Shown: positions 12,914 through 24,382 of the stretch, piece by piece
Numbering within the stretch: the stretch's first letter is position 1
Layout: each line of letters starts with the position of its first letter
Assembly (NCBI GenBank): GCA_947179155.2
Contig: OX359264.1
Coordinates: 59,717,202-59,781,201 of the forward strand
Direction of reading: 5' to 3'
Length of the DNA: 64,000 nucleotides
Origin: Hedera helix
Lineage: Eukaryota > Streptophyta > Magnoliopsida > Apiales > Araliaceae
The notes under the pieces: model-generated
Databases searched by the model: none
What the model saw: only the letters and a program-made list of their open reading frames with translations
What the model was told of the DNA's origin: nothing
Made by a program: the position numbers and the translations under genes

Positions 12914-13122
12914 AGGTAAGGCGCGGCAGCAGCCACCAGGTCTCACTGCCTATGCATTTAACACAACATCATTAACCAATTATTACCGGTAAAAACATAC
13001 TATTTTATTCTTGCGGGACCTTTTTTTTAAATTATTATTAATAAAACTGTGACCATATTCTTGGAAGGATATATCTATGCATACACCCATTTTACACCAT
13101 GCATACCGACACGCAAGACTTG
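12914..13122. other. Upstream flank of the D27-like pseudogene
   Basis: Short AT-rich flank; no clear TATA box recognised. It ends at the inverted-repeat element starting near 13123. Confidence 0.4.
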
Positions 13123-13958
13123 ATGTCGTTTTGGCGCATACGAGTCCCCCCTCCACCACAATCACCACCTCACTTGCCTTTTCTTTTTTATTTCCCAACT
13201 TTCTTCTCACCTCTCCCTCTCAGTTTCTCTCTCCTCTCTACTTTTCTCCCTCCCCTACCTCTCACTCTCTGTTTATCTCTTTTTTCACTCTATCATCTTC
13301 CGTCATTTAGCAGGCATCCCCTCCCTTTCCATTTTATTTTTCACTCTCTATTTTCAACTTTTTTGATTTAAGTGGTGATAGTGCATAGTGGTGGGTGATA
13401 GTTGGTTGGTCTGTTTGATAATGGTAAATCTAGTGGATTTAACGGTGGTGGTAGTTTGATTTATTGGTGGCGTGACTTTTGTGAGGTTGTGGGACATAAT
13501 GGTGGATATATAGATCTGTACTTTTTGGGGGTGCGTGGTGGTGGCGGTGGTAGTGGATCTTTAATTTTTGGTGGTGTTGGTGGTCAAATGGTGGTGGTTG
13601 TAAACGATGATGCAACTGTAATCTGTATTATAAAGAAAAATAAAAAATTAACAATTATAATGACACGCTTTGCAAGGAGGCATGAAAGAGGAGCTGAGGA
13701 GAGAAAAAATGGGGAGGGAGAAGGGTGTGGAGGAGTCGCAAGCAATGTCCGTGGTGGTGGAGTTGGGAGGTTGAAAGCAGAGAGGGAGGAGGTACAGAGA
13801 GTTGAGAAGGAGATGAGAGAGAATAGTATAGAGGAGAGAGAAACTGAAAGGAGAGGAGAGAAGATAGCGGGAAAATAAAAAAGAACAGGTAGGTAAGGTA
13901 GGTGAGGTGAGGTGGTGATGGTGGTGGAGGGAGGGACCCGGATGTACCAAAACGACAT
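13123..13958. mobile_element. Inverted-repeat (foldback-type) element with pyrimidine/purine arms of about 170 bp
   Basis: The left arm begins ATGTCGTTTTGGCGCATACG and the reverse complement of the right arm begins ATGTCGTTTTGGTACATCCG. Both continue through CCTCCACCACAATCACC-like sequence into a long CT-rich tract (left arm to about 13300, right arm from about 13780). The homology is strong enough that the arms give similar Pro/Ser-rich translations on opposite strands. The centre (13400-13640) is GGTGG-rich and gives a Gly-rich open frame that I regard as non-genic. No target duplication was identified, so the exact ends are uncertain. Confidence 0.65.
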
Positions 13959-13974
13959 TTTTATATTTCGACGA

Positions 13975-14195
13975 GCATTTTTAATAAGATTTTCTTAAAA
14001 TGTGTCTTAAAAGCGCTGAAAATAATACATAATAATATTTATTTATGCATTTACACTGAATTCAATGTATAAAAAAATAATATATTAATAGACCACATGT
14101 ATTAAATTCCATATAAATATATAAACAAATAAAATTTATTTTTTTTTTCCATGCTTAACATGTGCCCTAAAGACACATGTTAAGAGGACCCTTTT
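13975..14195. mobile_element. MITE, family shared with 36785-37015 (copy A)
   Basis: A palindromic AT-rich element. The right part reads CATGCTTAACATGTGCCCTAAAG and the left part is a diverged inverse of it (CTTAAAATGTGTCTTAAAAG). A central TTTACACTGAATTCAATGTA motif is shared with the second copy. No coding capacity. Confidence 0.65.
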
Positions 14196-14388
14196 TAATA
14201 TTATCCACATAAGTCCTATGAATAATAAGTGGATTATGCAGTCGGGTAAATTAAGTCTTGTAAAGAAATTTTTTAATGAAAATAGGAGGGAAACTTCTAA
14301 TTTTTTATTCACATAAGAGTTTATATAAATTTAAAAAAATGATAATTAATACTAGTAATTTTTTAGTTAGTTTAGTAATAGTTGTTTG

Positions 14389-14923
14389 CAATGTTCTCAA
14401 ACTCGGACCGGTGATCGAACCGGAAAAGTTACCGGGCAGACGGGTCACTGGTCCAACCAGTGGTCGGACCGTTATTGAACCGGTGACGTCATTAATATGT
14501 AATAAATAATAAATAATTAAATATATTAATTATTATTATATATTATATATAATATTTAGTAAATATGTAAAATTAATCAATTTATCAACACATAAAAAAA
14601 AAATTAAACCTATTTATATAATATTTACTTCATGCAATTCAAATAAATACTAAATTTATATAAAAAAAAGATATTAAATCATGATCATAACACAAAATTC
14701 AAGACTCAAGAGTGATAAAATCAAATACAAATGAACAAAAACATCTCTAGGATATATTCAATCAAATTCGGTAAAAAAATAAATCTATTTGTACAATATT
14801 TATTTTATATAATTCAAATAAATACTAAATCTATATGAAAAGAAATATATTAAATCATGATCATAACTCAAAATTCAATCAATGATATATTTAATTAAGT
14901 TTAAATGTTTAAATTTAAAAAAA

Positions 14924-14955
<32 letters not shown>

Positions 14956-15152
14956 GGAGGTAGGGAACCGGTAAAACCGGTGAACCGGTCACCGGGTCAC
15001 CGGTTCGACCGGTCTAACCGCCGGTTCACCGGTTTTGACCGGTTATTGACCAAAAACGGTTTTTGAATTTGGACCGGACCGGAAAGTGGACCGGTTCCGG
15101 TCGAACCGCAGACCGACCGTCGGTCCGGTCCGGTTCGGTTTTCAAAACCTTG
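14389..15152. mobile_element. hAT-type non-autonomous transposon with perfect 8-bp target duplication
   Basis: The element starts CAATGTTCTCAAACTCGGAC and ends GTTCGGTTTTCAAAACCTTG. The right end reversed (CAAGGTTTTGAAAACCGAAC) matches the left as a terminal inverted repeat. It is flanked by GTTGTTTG at 14381-14388 and GTTGTTTG at 15153-15160, the 8-bp duplication expected for hAT elements. Both subterminal regions are dense in ACCGG/CCGGT repeats; the centre is AT-rich with a poly-A tract near 14918-14955. There is no transposase frame. It lies just downstream of the CYP21-like gene's 3' end. Confidence 0.9.
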
Positions 15153-15469
15153 GTTGTTTGTATTTGATTCTCCAATAGCGGGGAAAGAAGAACAATGAGC
15201 TTTTCCTTTTCTTTTTTGGTAGAGCGCTGCACAAGCCGTGTTTGATTAACATATCAAGGTATAAAATGGAATACACAAGTCTTTTCCAATATTACAAGCA
15301 GTGACTGAAAGCCCGTATCACAAAAATTCGCAACCAACAATTGCCAAGATCAATCCACCCTCTCTAATTTCCTGCCAAACAAATCCAAAAGCAGAACAAG
15401 GAGAAAAAGGTCCTACAAAGTGTCTGCTTCACTACATTATGGACTTCAGTGGTCGGGGAGGGGAAACCG

Positions 15470-16355
15470 TTAGATCCTCTGCTTCAGCGTCACATCAATG
15501 ATTCCTATTGAAGATTTAGGACGATAATGTTCATCAGTGTCAACCTCTTCAATTTCCTGAATACCACATTGCAGGGAAATACGCCAACATAAGAAGAAGA
15601 AGGAACAAAAAAAAAACTACTGAAAATAATATGGCAACATAAAATTTAAAGCTAATTCTTCCCATCCAATACAGAGGATGTTCCAAATTTGAGGATAGGC
15701 ATGACAACATGCTAATAATTAAAACTAAATTTATAAAGCTAACTTTTACATGCTATCAATCCTTTTGCGAGGGGCCAGCAATAATGCTAGGTAAAAGAAT
15801 GATTTACATGAGAATGCTCAGCTCCCTTCTGCCAATATTAGTGGAAATTAAAAACTAGAAGGGAAAGGATAACAATTAGCACCAATGGTACTAAGCCAAG
15901 ATGAAACCAACTCTGTTAGTTAAATGAGCATACTTATTACTTGGGATATAAGGGGTTCAATGCCTTCCTTGAAGGCTTAAACATAGAGAGAGTCAGAAAT
16001 ATAAATCGAAATCACACTCTTCTACTACCCCACCTCTCCTCTCTTCTCCTCTTTCTCTTTTGTTTTGCTGTTGTTCGTAAACACATTCTTTCCTTGCTTT
16101 CTATAGTTGAAATTAAAGCACAAATAATAATAATACGAAATGATTTCCCCACTAAAAGCTTATCTACACTGAAATCAATGATCTTAGTGTATGCTTACAT
16201 AATCCATTCTAATTACATAAAATTAAAAGTGCATATAACTATAAGTTCATAATTTAAATTCAAACGCATCCTGTTACAACCTGAGATTGAAATTAGGTTT
16301 TTACAAATGATTTGAGAAGAATTAGAGAAGATGACAACAGATTATTCAGAGAAAT

Positions 16356-16429
<74 letters not shown>

Positions 16430-19400
16430 AAGAAGGAGATCAGACACAGAAAATTTGTGGGGAGGTAGAACGAGGTAGATCGACTTGAGAGCAACTACTC
16501 ATTTTTGTTCATTTCAGCATGCATTATCTCTACAACCTCTAATAAAATTATTTATAGGCTTAGGCCTGTGCAAAAAAAGGGTTCCCGAAACCGGTGGTGC
16601 CGAACCGGCCGGTTCAGTAATTTTTTGAACCGGTAAAATTTTTTAGTATATACCAGCCAATTAGGACTGGTGTTCATTATTGTAACGTCAGTATATCCTG
16701 AAAGGTACCGGTTTATATATATATATATATATGGTATGTTACTGCATTGGGTAAAGATAAACATTTAGTGTTTAAATTTTCTCTCTCTAAACCAATTCTT
16801 CTCCCTGATTTCCGATCTCCCATTTTCTTCTCAAATTATCTCTTCTCCAACTCCTTACTGGATGTCCCAAATTTCTAGATCTCTTTCCAAACCTTCTACT
16901 TCTTCTTCATCTCTCCACTATTCAATAGATTAATATTAACACGCGCGCGCACACACATATGTATATATAGAGAGAGAGGGAACAATACATGATTCAAATG
17001 TTAGTAGATCGATGGCCAAAAAATTCAACGATGGCATTGAGATTACAGAGTTCCTGAAGCACGTCCACGCTAGTGCGATAATATTTTCTTTGTGCACTGC
17101 GGAGTCACAAAAGATTGCAATTGGGGGTTCTAGTAATTTTTTGTGTTCTTGAGTTTGCTTTTTTTTTCTTCCTATTATAAACTCTAAATTGGATATGGGT
17201 TGGGTTGTATCAAGTATTGTTTAACCGGAACAAAGTGAAAGATTGAAATTTTGTTCTGTATATAAACGGTAAATACCGGTATCATGTTTGTACCGAACAG
17301 ACATAATCGGTTTGGGAAACCGAATATTTCAGTAACTTTATCGATACTCAATTTTTGATCAAATCGGTAAACCGGTTCAGTTCGGTACATGACGGTGATG
17401 CACACCCCAAGAGGCTTAACTACAGCATGAAATCAGTCATTTACAAAAGTACCCTTGCTTGCTAGCTACCAAAAAGAACTACTTATATTCTAACAAGGCT
17501 GATCATGACAGGAAGTTGCAAGGCAGCAAAAAGCTACACATTGCTGTTTTGGTATTCTGCTTATGCCACTAGAGGTTCTGCTATTCTATGTAATTATAAA
17601 CTATTATATGTAATTATAAGAGATAGAAACGGAAATAGGGAAAACGTAGAGCATGGGCTGTTATTCCACCTGACAAAAGTGTGATACGGAATCAGTCAAG
17701 TGAGAGCATCTCTTCTTCAGCTGTCCTAATGTTGCTAGAGGAAGTTGAGAACTACCTTCATTCGAAAGAGGGTGTCCAGACCTATGAGGATTGGTTATTC
17801 ACAACATGGGGGGGTTTCTGAAAAGATATTCACGTAAAGGTTCTAGTTTATTTTGTTTTAATTCCACCGTTGCAGTTGATAATGTAGAGGAGGAATGCCC
17901 CAAGTAATTCTTAAAATTTTGCTGAGATTAATAAAATTTACTGACATTTACCAGAGAAATGAAAATAAAAATACACAGCTATACTAAAAGAATACGACTA
18001 CTTTTGGCTATTTTCTCAAATATTTAGAATGCAGCAAGTCCTTTTTATGGGACTTGAACTCAAAAATTCAAAATTCAGGATCCTTGAATGCAACAACTTC
18101 ATGAAAATCAAGATATGTCAATGCCAAAAGGAAGAAATAGAGTGGAAAAAGGAGGGGTGTTCGAAATTGTTTACCACCTGAACAACATCTTCTCCCCTGA
18201 TCACACGCCCAAACACATTAAGCTTTTCATTTAGATCCGGGATGGGTGCAGTTGTAATAAATAGTCCAAAGCCTTCTTTGTCATGTCTTGCCTTAGAAGT
18301 ACCAATCATAAAAGCCTCATGCTTCACACTGGATAAAGACCAGATATTTGACAAAGGGGGGTGGGGTGAACAAGAAACCAAACACCATCAGAAGTCCATC
18401 AGGATACAATTAAAACATCAAAAGCAGGTGCAGGTCAGGGAAGACCTTCTATCCAGTTGATTATAATGCTTTCCTCTAGAAGTCCAATCTTCTGTAACTC
18501 CATGTCTTTCAACATCACCTCCTTGAATAACAAAATTCTTAATTACACGATTAAATTGCATCCCTTTGAAGTACCCCCTCTGACTGTAAAAATTAAAATA
18601 TTTCAGCTTCATAATGCAAACAATAAAGGCATAACAAAGATGCAACCAGCTTCTATGTTAAAAGATGTTAAGAGAAAAGTTCATCTAATTACATTATTAT
18701 CTATCAACGTTTTCAATAATAACGCTAATCATTTATCCAACCATTCCAGAAACATTATATGAATCACTAGAAAAATGGGATCCAGTTCTGCACCCTTCTA
18801 GGCTTCTACTTTCGCTGTTTTCTCCAATCATAACCATTTTCAGACACATTCCCTTTTAAATGATACTTGTATCAGAATAAAAATGTCAGAAAACTTAACC
18901 AAGCTATTTTTGTGGTAATAAACATAAACATTTAATAGCATACTGAAATGCAGTACTATTATGAAACTATTTTAAAATCCGTTAAACCCCTAATTGCACT
19001 GAAAACAGTGAATATGTAAATGCTAGAATCTAGCACTTGAATTCCTATTAGCTAAACTAAAAGGCATAATTTTGAAGGTTAGAAGCTTCACTAATTCCAG
19101 GTTATTAAACGACGTATCAGTAAAAGGAAATGGCAACTCCAACTTTTATTTGGTAATCATCTATTTTCTTACTAATGAATCACTTCAACAATTTTACTTG
19201 ATTGAGTAATGAAAACTAAAATATAGTGAGACAAAATAAGTCAATATAATTAAGGTCACTGCATGAACAACTAACATTAGATTTAAGAGAAATAAATGGA
19301 CAAAAGAGCTGAGCTCAATACTTACCATGAATTAATAAATTCAGCAACAACTTCTGGAGCACCTTCCTTGTAAAGTTCCACAGTTATTGTACCTTTTGAG

Positions 19401-20666
19401 GTATTAAAAATCTGTTGTTCATAACCGTGTCAAGATACACTACTCACTAGTGAAGGAAATAATATGAAAGAGCCTTAAAAAAAGGACAGATAATTAGGAC
19501 AAACAAAGTAAAGGATATGGGAAAAAAAATACAGAAGCAAAGAAATGGAGAACCTAAAACATTTAAAAAAACAATGGTTTTAAAATAATATAGTCTGAAG
19601 CTTGCAGCATCCCCAAATTACAAATAGTGAAAAGATTTCTAATGAAAAAGAAACAAGAAAGACACAATATCTATTCTATAAGGATCACTATTCTATAAAA
19701 GATCAATTTTAAAGCAACCACTCAAATCTGGTAACAATTAAGCACTACATCTGAAATCTTACCGCATATCTGGCGACATCTGCTTTCTTGGAACCATCAA
19801 AAGCACCTTCACTCTGCAGTATGCAAAAGAACAAATATAGGCAGAGGCAATTAACTTGATAATTGCAAAACTTCTTCAGCATATAAAGCATTAAAGATCT
19901 AAGACGCATACTTGAAATTCTGCATGACCATGCAAAGATGATTTCAAAGATTTATGCTATCAATGAAAAAACCATGAAACACATGAATTGTCATATTAAA
20001 GGTAGGAATAAGAAAGCTAACAAACCAATAGGCAATAAACAAATAATAAGTGTAAACCTATCAAAAAATGAAGCAAAAAAGTTGTTTTACTTATCTTCCC
20101 CCCCAAAAAAAGTAAAGAATTGTACCTCATGATTTGGTAACCCATCCACTGTCTGAAACCTTGACCTAAAGGTTAGCATGCAAAATTCTAATCAGATAAA
20201 ATAATTACTGATAAGTGTTTTCATTCATTCCTATAGGTATATATATACTTAAAATTCAATCTTTATTTATTTTATTTTTATTAAAACATGATGTTTCAGG
20301 ACTAAGACCAGGTTGAGTAAAGGAAATGTCTTCGCTAATTCCCTTGACAATTCATTTTTCCTAAAAATATAATCCAATGTCCTACATTCTTTGCAACTCT
20401 TTTCGTGTGGCACAGATTTTAGGACGTGTCAAATTTATATTTAAATATTATATATCTATAATATATTAAGAATATAACATTTGAATATTTTAAAATATAT
20501 AAATAGATAAAATAACCTAAATATGATTTTGGAACGTCCTAAAATCCGTGCAACACAAACTAGGAAAGAGTTGCAAACAATGTGGGATGGAGGGAAAATA
20601 ATATATGTGCATTTAACATGTCAACTAAGTATCTAGTGCGTATATACAAACATACATATACATGTA

Positions 20667-20705
<39 letters not shown>

Positions 20706-21453
20706 TTTATAGGGAAGTGATCCATAACAAATGATTGTTATGGAAACTATTAAAGCAAATCCATCTCCAACCGTCCAATGCGAGATCTAACGATCAGAGA
20801 ACATGTTTGTCGCTACTAAGAGTAGCAATAGGAGGAAAAAAGTTTTTATCTGCCGCTACTCTTAGTAGACGCATGGAGGAATGTCCTAAATACTCATACT
20901 TTAGTTAAATTTAAATAATTTCACTGTATTTATTTGTAATGCAATTTATATTAATTAAATCAAATTATATTACAATATGGAGTTTAAATTTTAAATAATC
21001 AAATTGTCACAATAATTGACAAAGTTAAATTTTATTACTTAAGAGATTATTTATACAAATAAATATATAATTGACAATGATAAATTTTATTACTTGAGAA
21101 ATTATTTATACAAATTAATATATTGAATATAATTGAAAATTTTATAACTTAAGAAATTATTTATAAGCATAAATACATTAAATATAATTGACAATGTTAA
21201 ATTTATTACTTAAAAATTTATTTATATAAATAAATACATTGAAACTATTTAAATCTAACTAAAGTTGGGTTATTTAGGACACTCCTCCATGCCTCTACTA
21301 AGAATAGCGGCATGTAAAAAAAAAAAATTCCTCCTACTGTTACTATTAGTAGCGGCAAACATGTTTTTTGAGCGTTGGACCTAGCATTTGATGATTGGAG
21401 ATGGATTTACTGGAATTATGTCCATAACAACCATTTGCTATGGATCACTACCC

Positions 21454-21510
<57 letters not shown>

Positions 21511-22018
21511 TAAAAATACGGACTTGAATTTAATTCAAGCCATAGATTATGCTAAAATAGTATCTTTAAAGTAACAATTTGAGTTGACTCAAGCGTACCA
21601 CTAGTTAAGACACATGTTGTAAAACAACAACGATTAGTTTAGCGCTTACTTTGCATTAACATAATAAAAAGACGATTTTAAATGTTGCATTTACTGAATA
21701 CTGAAATCTATGACAGATATTTATAGACCTTCCTAAGTATTCTTCTGAAATTTGAATTTGTTTCAAAATCCAATAAGGAAAACCCCAAGAATTAACATGT
21801 TGCATTTTTTTATCCAATTTCATGAAAACAAAAGGTTGTAAAAAACAAACGGTGAAATCCACAAACCTTCGAGTCCAATGTTTGTATGTTGCAAACAGAA
21901 AGAACACCATCACAAGGACAATCAGGCCATACAACACAACCGTATTGGCACTAGTACGAGTGGGCCCCTTCTTCTTCTTGCTTTGTTGTAGTAGAGCTTG
22001 AGGTTTAATTCTAGCCAT
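15470..22018 (-). CDS. Membrane-anchored cyclophilin-type peptidyl-prolyl isomerase, CYP21-3/CYP21-4 type
   Basis: Seven exons on the minus strand: 22018-21867, 20165-20126, 19813-19763, 19411-19326, 18583-18446, 18328-18178, 15556-15470. All junctions are GT..AG and in phase, giving 705 nt and 234 residues, the family's normal length. The ATG at 22018 begins MARIKPQALLQQSKKKKG, the conserved basic cytosolic tail, followed by a signal-anchor helix at about residues 26-45. The cyclophilin domain runs from about residue 80 (IFNTSKGTITVELYK) to the end (IGIIDVTLKQRI). The catalytic Arg of the FNRVI motif (R122), F127 and Q130 of NFVIQGGD are present. The positions of Trp121 and His126 of human CypA (here PDLNEKLNVFGRV) are not conserved, as I recall for Arabidopsis relatives, so isomerase activity may be weak. 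Known relatives are Golgi/secretory membrane proteins. Introns 1 and 6 carry transposons (20712-21453 and 16563-17411). No disabling change is seen. Confidence 0.93.
16352..16424. repeat. (TA)n(GA)n compound microsatellite
   Basis: A run of TA units passes directly into a run of GA units, in intron 6 of the CYP21-like gene. Confidence 0.92.
16563..17411. mobile_element. Probable hAT-like non-autonomous element in intron 6 of the CYP21-like gene
   Basis: Left end GGCCTGTGCAAAAAAAGGG and reversed right end CTTGGGGTGTGCATCACC are imperfect inverted repeats followed on each side by CCGAACCGGTT-type subterminal motifs. The flanks TAGGCTTA (ending at 16562) and GAGGCTTA (ending at 17418) agree at seven of eight positions, fitting an aged 8-bp duplication. 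The interior has a (TA)n tract, a CT-rich block like a plant leader (16780-16920) and no transposase. Confidence 0.62.
20712..21453. mobile_element. 742-bp MITE with long inverted repeats and 9-bp target duplication TATTTTATA
   Basis: The element starts GGGAAGTGATCCATAACAAA and the reversed right end is GGGTAGTGATCCATAGCAAA. The inverted repeats extend for about 200 bp on each side, through GCCGCTACT-type motifs and TTTAGTTAAATTTAAATAATTT. It is flanked by TATTTTATA at 20703-20711 and again at 21454-21462. A 9-bp duplication suits Mutator-like elements. It lies in intron 1 of the CYP21-like gene between (TA)n tracts. Its termini match the 332-bp element at 2399-2730. Confidence 0.88.
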
Positions 22019-22039
22019 TGAAGCTTATATAGCTTCAAT

Positions 22040-23119
22040 CCTAACCACTAAAAACATAAAAGATACGCCCACTGCCAGATTAAAGATCTGAATCGCCAAA
22101 AACCACATTTGAGAAAAATTTACTACACGAACATATATTATCCAAATTATAATGATTCAATATCTTCTGGCATAAAGTATCAAAGTTGTCAAATTGTAGC
22201 AACGAGATATAATATAGAGTTACTTTAGGGCTAGCTTGGAATATCCGTTCTAGATTCTAAAATACATTCTAGTTCATTGGTATCTCTTCATTATAACACT
22301 TTCCAACTTTTTATTTAAAAGAACAAAACAAAACTAAAAACAAGTTCGGCCTACCTCCACTTGTAGTGCCAACTTTACCGTCAAAATCCTTATTGCTAAT
22401 AACAATTTCTATACTTCATTTTTCAGCACTAAAGTTGACATTGCTAATAAGATCTTCAATGGATAAATTTGGGAAACAGTTTGACTCTACTCCAATAAAT
22501 ACTTTTAGGAAACATGACAGTGAAAAAGCTCTCTCAAACTTCTTTACATCTAATCTGTCTATGTTAATTTACAAATATGAATATATTTATATACATGACA
22601 AAAAAACATTCTTAATAAGTCATATTATTTTCAAGCCTAAAGCATACATGGACAAAGAAACCAATACTCAAAAAGATTCAAGTAACAGATCCTAGACATA
22701 CTCATAACATTAAAAGATCAAAGTCATATCAATTTAAAGACAAGATAAACACTTTATAGTATATTTAAAACAGTAAAAAATGCATTCACAAGGCTGAAAG
22801 ACAAAGACAAATTCTGAATATCAGATTTTCCGGTTAGCCAAATGCAGAATCCACGTAATTCAGACATTTACTTGGAAAGCAAAACAGCAAAAAAAAAAAA
22901 ATCGGAATTCTGTGGCAGCTTCCAATCAAAAAGGATCATATGCGCAAACCAAAACCTAAATCAGGTGAATAGATGTGACTTTTGTGTGTGATGCTAAGAA
23001 TAGATTCAATTGTTGAGGTAATTACGCCCTAGAGCAGGAAATTTCTAGAAAGAGAACTTATAAAGTTGGAATCTAAGGATTTAATGGAAATTTAAGATCA
23101 CAAAAATAGTTGAATCACC
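22040..23119 (-). other. Probable 5'-UTR intron of the CYP21-like gene
   Basis: On the minus strand a leader-like segment (about 23215 to 23119) ends in TTCAG followed by GTGATT, a usable donor, and an acceptor GTGGTTAG at 22041 precedes a short leader and the ATG at 22018. The 22041-23118 intron would hold only AT-rich DNA (plus an open frame at 22366-22695 that resembles nothing). The transcription start is not established. Confidence 0.45.
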
Positions 23120-23219
23120 TGAATGAATAATCGTCTTTCTGAATTCAGGAACGATGACTGTTTGCAGATTCCGATGAGTTTTTACGCTTCTTTCTCTTGG
23201 TTTTGAATTTCTTCCTTGT

Positions 23220-24382
23220 CAGCGGGACATTTTAATACCAGCTTCCCCGTTTGCAACCACTTATTTTAAAATGCCTTAAAATATAAATTTTAATTAATTT
23301 ATAAATTATTTTAAAATATAATTTATAAATAAAAATATTCAATTTCAAATTAATTTATAAATAAAAAATTAAGTTAAAATAAATTATAAAAATATTAAGC
23401 TGATAATAACCTATAAGTTAAAATAAAATATAAAAATTATTAAAAAAAACCATTCATAAAAATATATATTAATTCAATATCATATCATAAGAATCATCTT
23501 TTTTTCATTAAATAAAATACTAAAAAAATAAATGTATTATATTGTATTATAAATATAATATTAAAAAAATATAATACATATTTATAATATATTATATTAT
23601 ATAATATATAATACTATATATGCATATATTATATTATGTGTTATAATATTATATATTTAATGTTGTATTATAATATATATATATATATATATATATTGTA
23701 TCAATTATATATATTTATTTATTTATATGGGTGACGAAATATTTTTAATTATATGTTTGTTTAGATTGAAAAAAAAAATAGATATTAAGTTGGAAAGATA
23801 AAGATATAATTTAATAAAATAAAAGAGGGACTTATGTTACCGAAAAAAAAGAGTCTAATTTATAATTAACTATGAAAATTTTAGTTGTGTTTCATAGCTA
23901 TATTTAAAATTAATAAATTATTAATTTAATAACACTAACATGATTATAAAATTATAATAATAAATATTAAATATTAAATATTAAATATTAAAATCGTACC
24001 ATGTTGGTTCTAGGAATTAAACTTTTTTTACAAACAAATTGTACGACTAAGTCAACAATTTGAGAAAAATCGTCTGATATAACTTGGTCAATTTTAATAT
24101 GTTTTTTGAATCAAATTATCATCTTTGTTCTTTTCTTTTAGATAATACACATATTGTAAATATATATAATATATTTCAACTTACCACATATAAAATTGCT
24201 CAAAAGCTTTCCATAATTTGATTAAGTTGGCTGCTAATATTTACGGAAAGCCTTCAAGCATACCTAAATAAATCTAGTAATTACCCTTCTTTGCACAAAA
24301 TAATGACGTTCATGCTTATAAATATATGCACTCCTCCCCCTTGAAAAATTTGTAAAATAAGCAGCAGGTCCCAACTCTGTCA
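23220..24382. other. AT-rich intergenic DNA between CYP21-like and HMA genes
   Basis: Extremely AT-rich with (TA)n runs near 23677-23697 and TTAAATATTAAATA-type short repeats. No gene recognised. It separates two divergent promoters: the CYP21-like gene reads left, the HMA gene reads right. Confidence 0.6.

Noticed and set aside
12682..12936. Secreted hydrophobic peptide (LWLWLLFVLFSLFQ) on the minus strand
   Set aside because: It is another frame of exon 1 of the D27-like pseudogene; the ATG frame encodes a transit-peptide-like sequence that joins in phase to the next exon.
13402..13878. Gly-rich and Arg/Glu-rich plus-strand frame
   Set aside because: It falls across the centre and right arm of the inverted-repeat element; composition is that of GGTGG and GAGAGG repeats.
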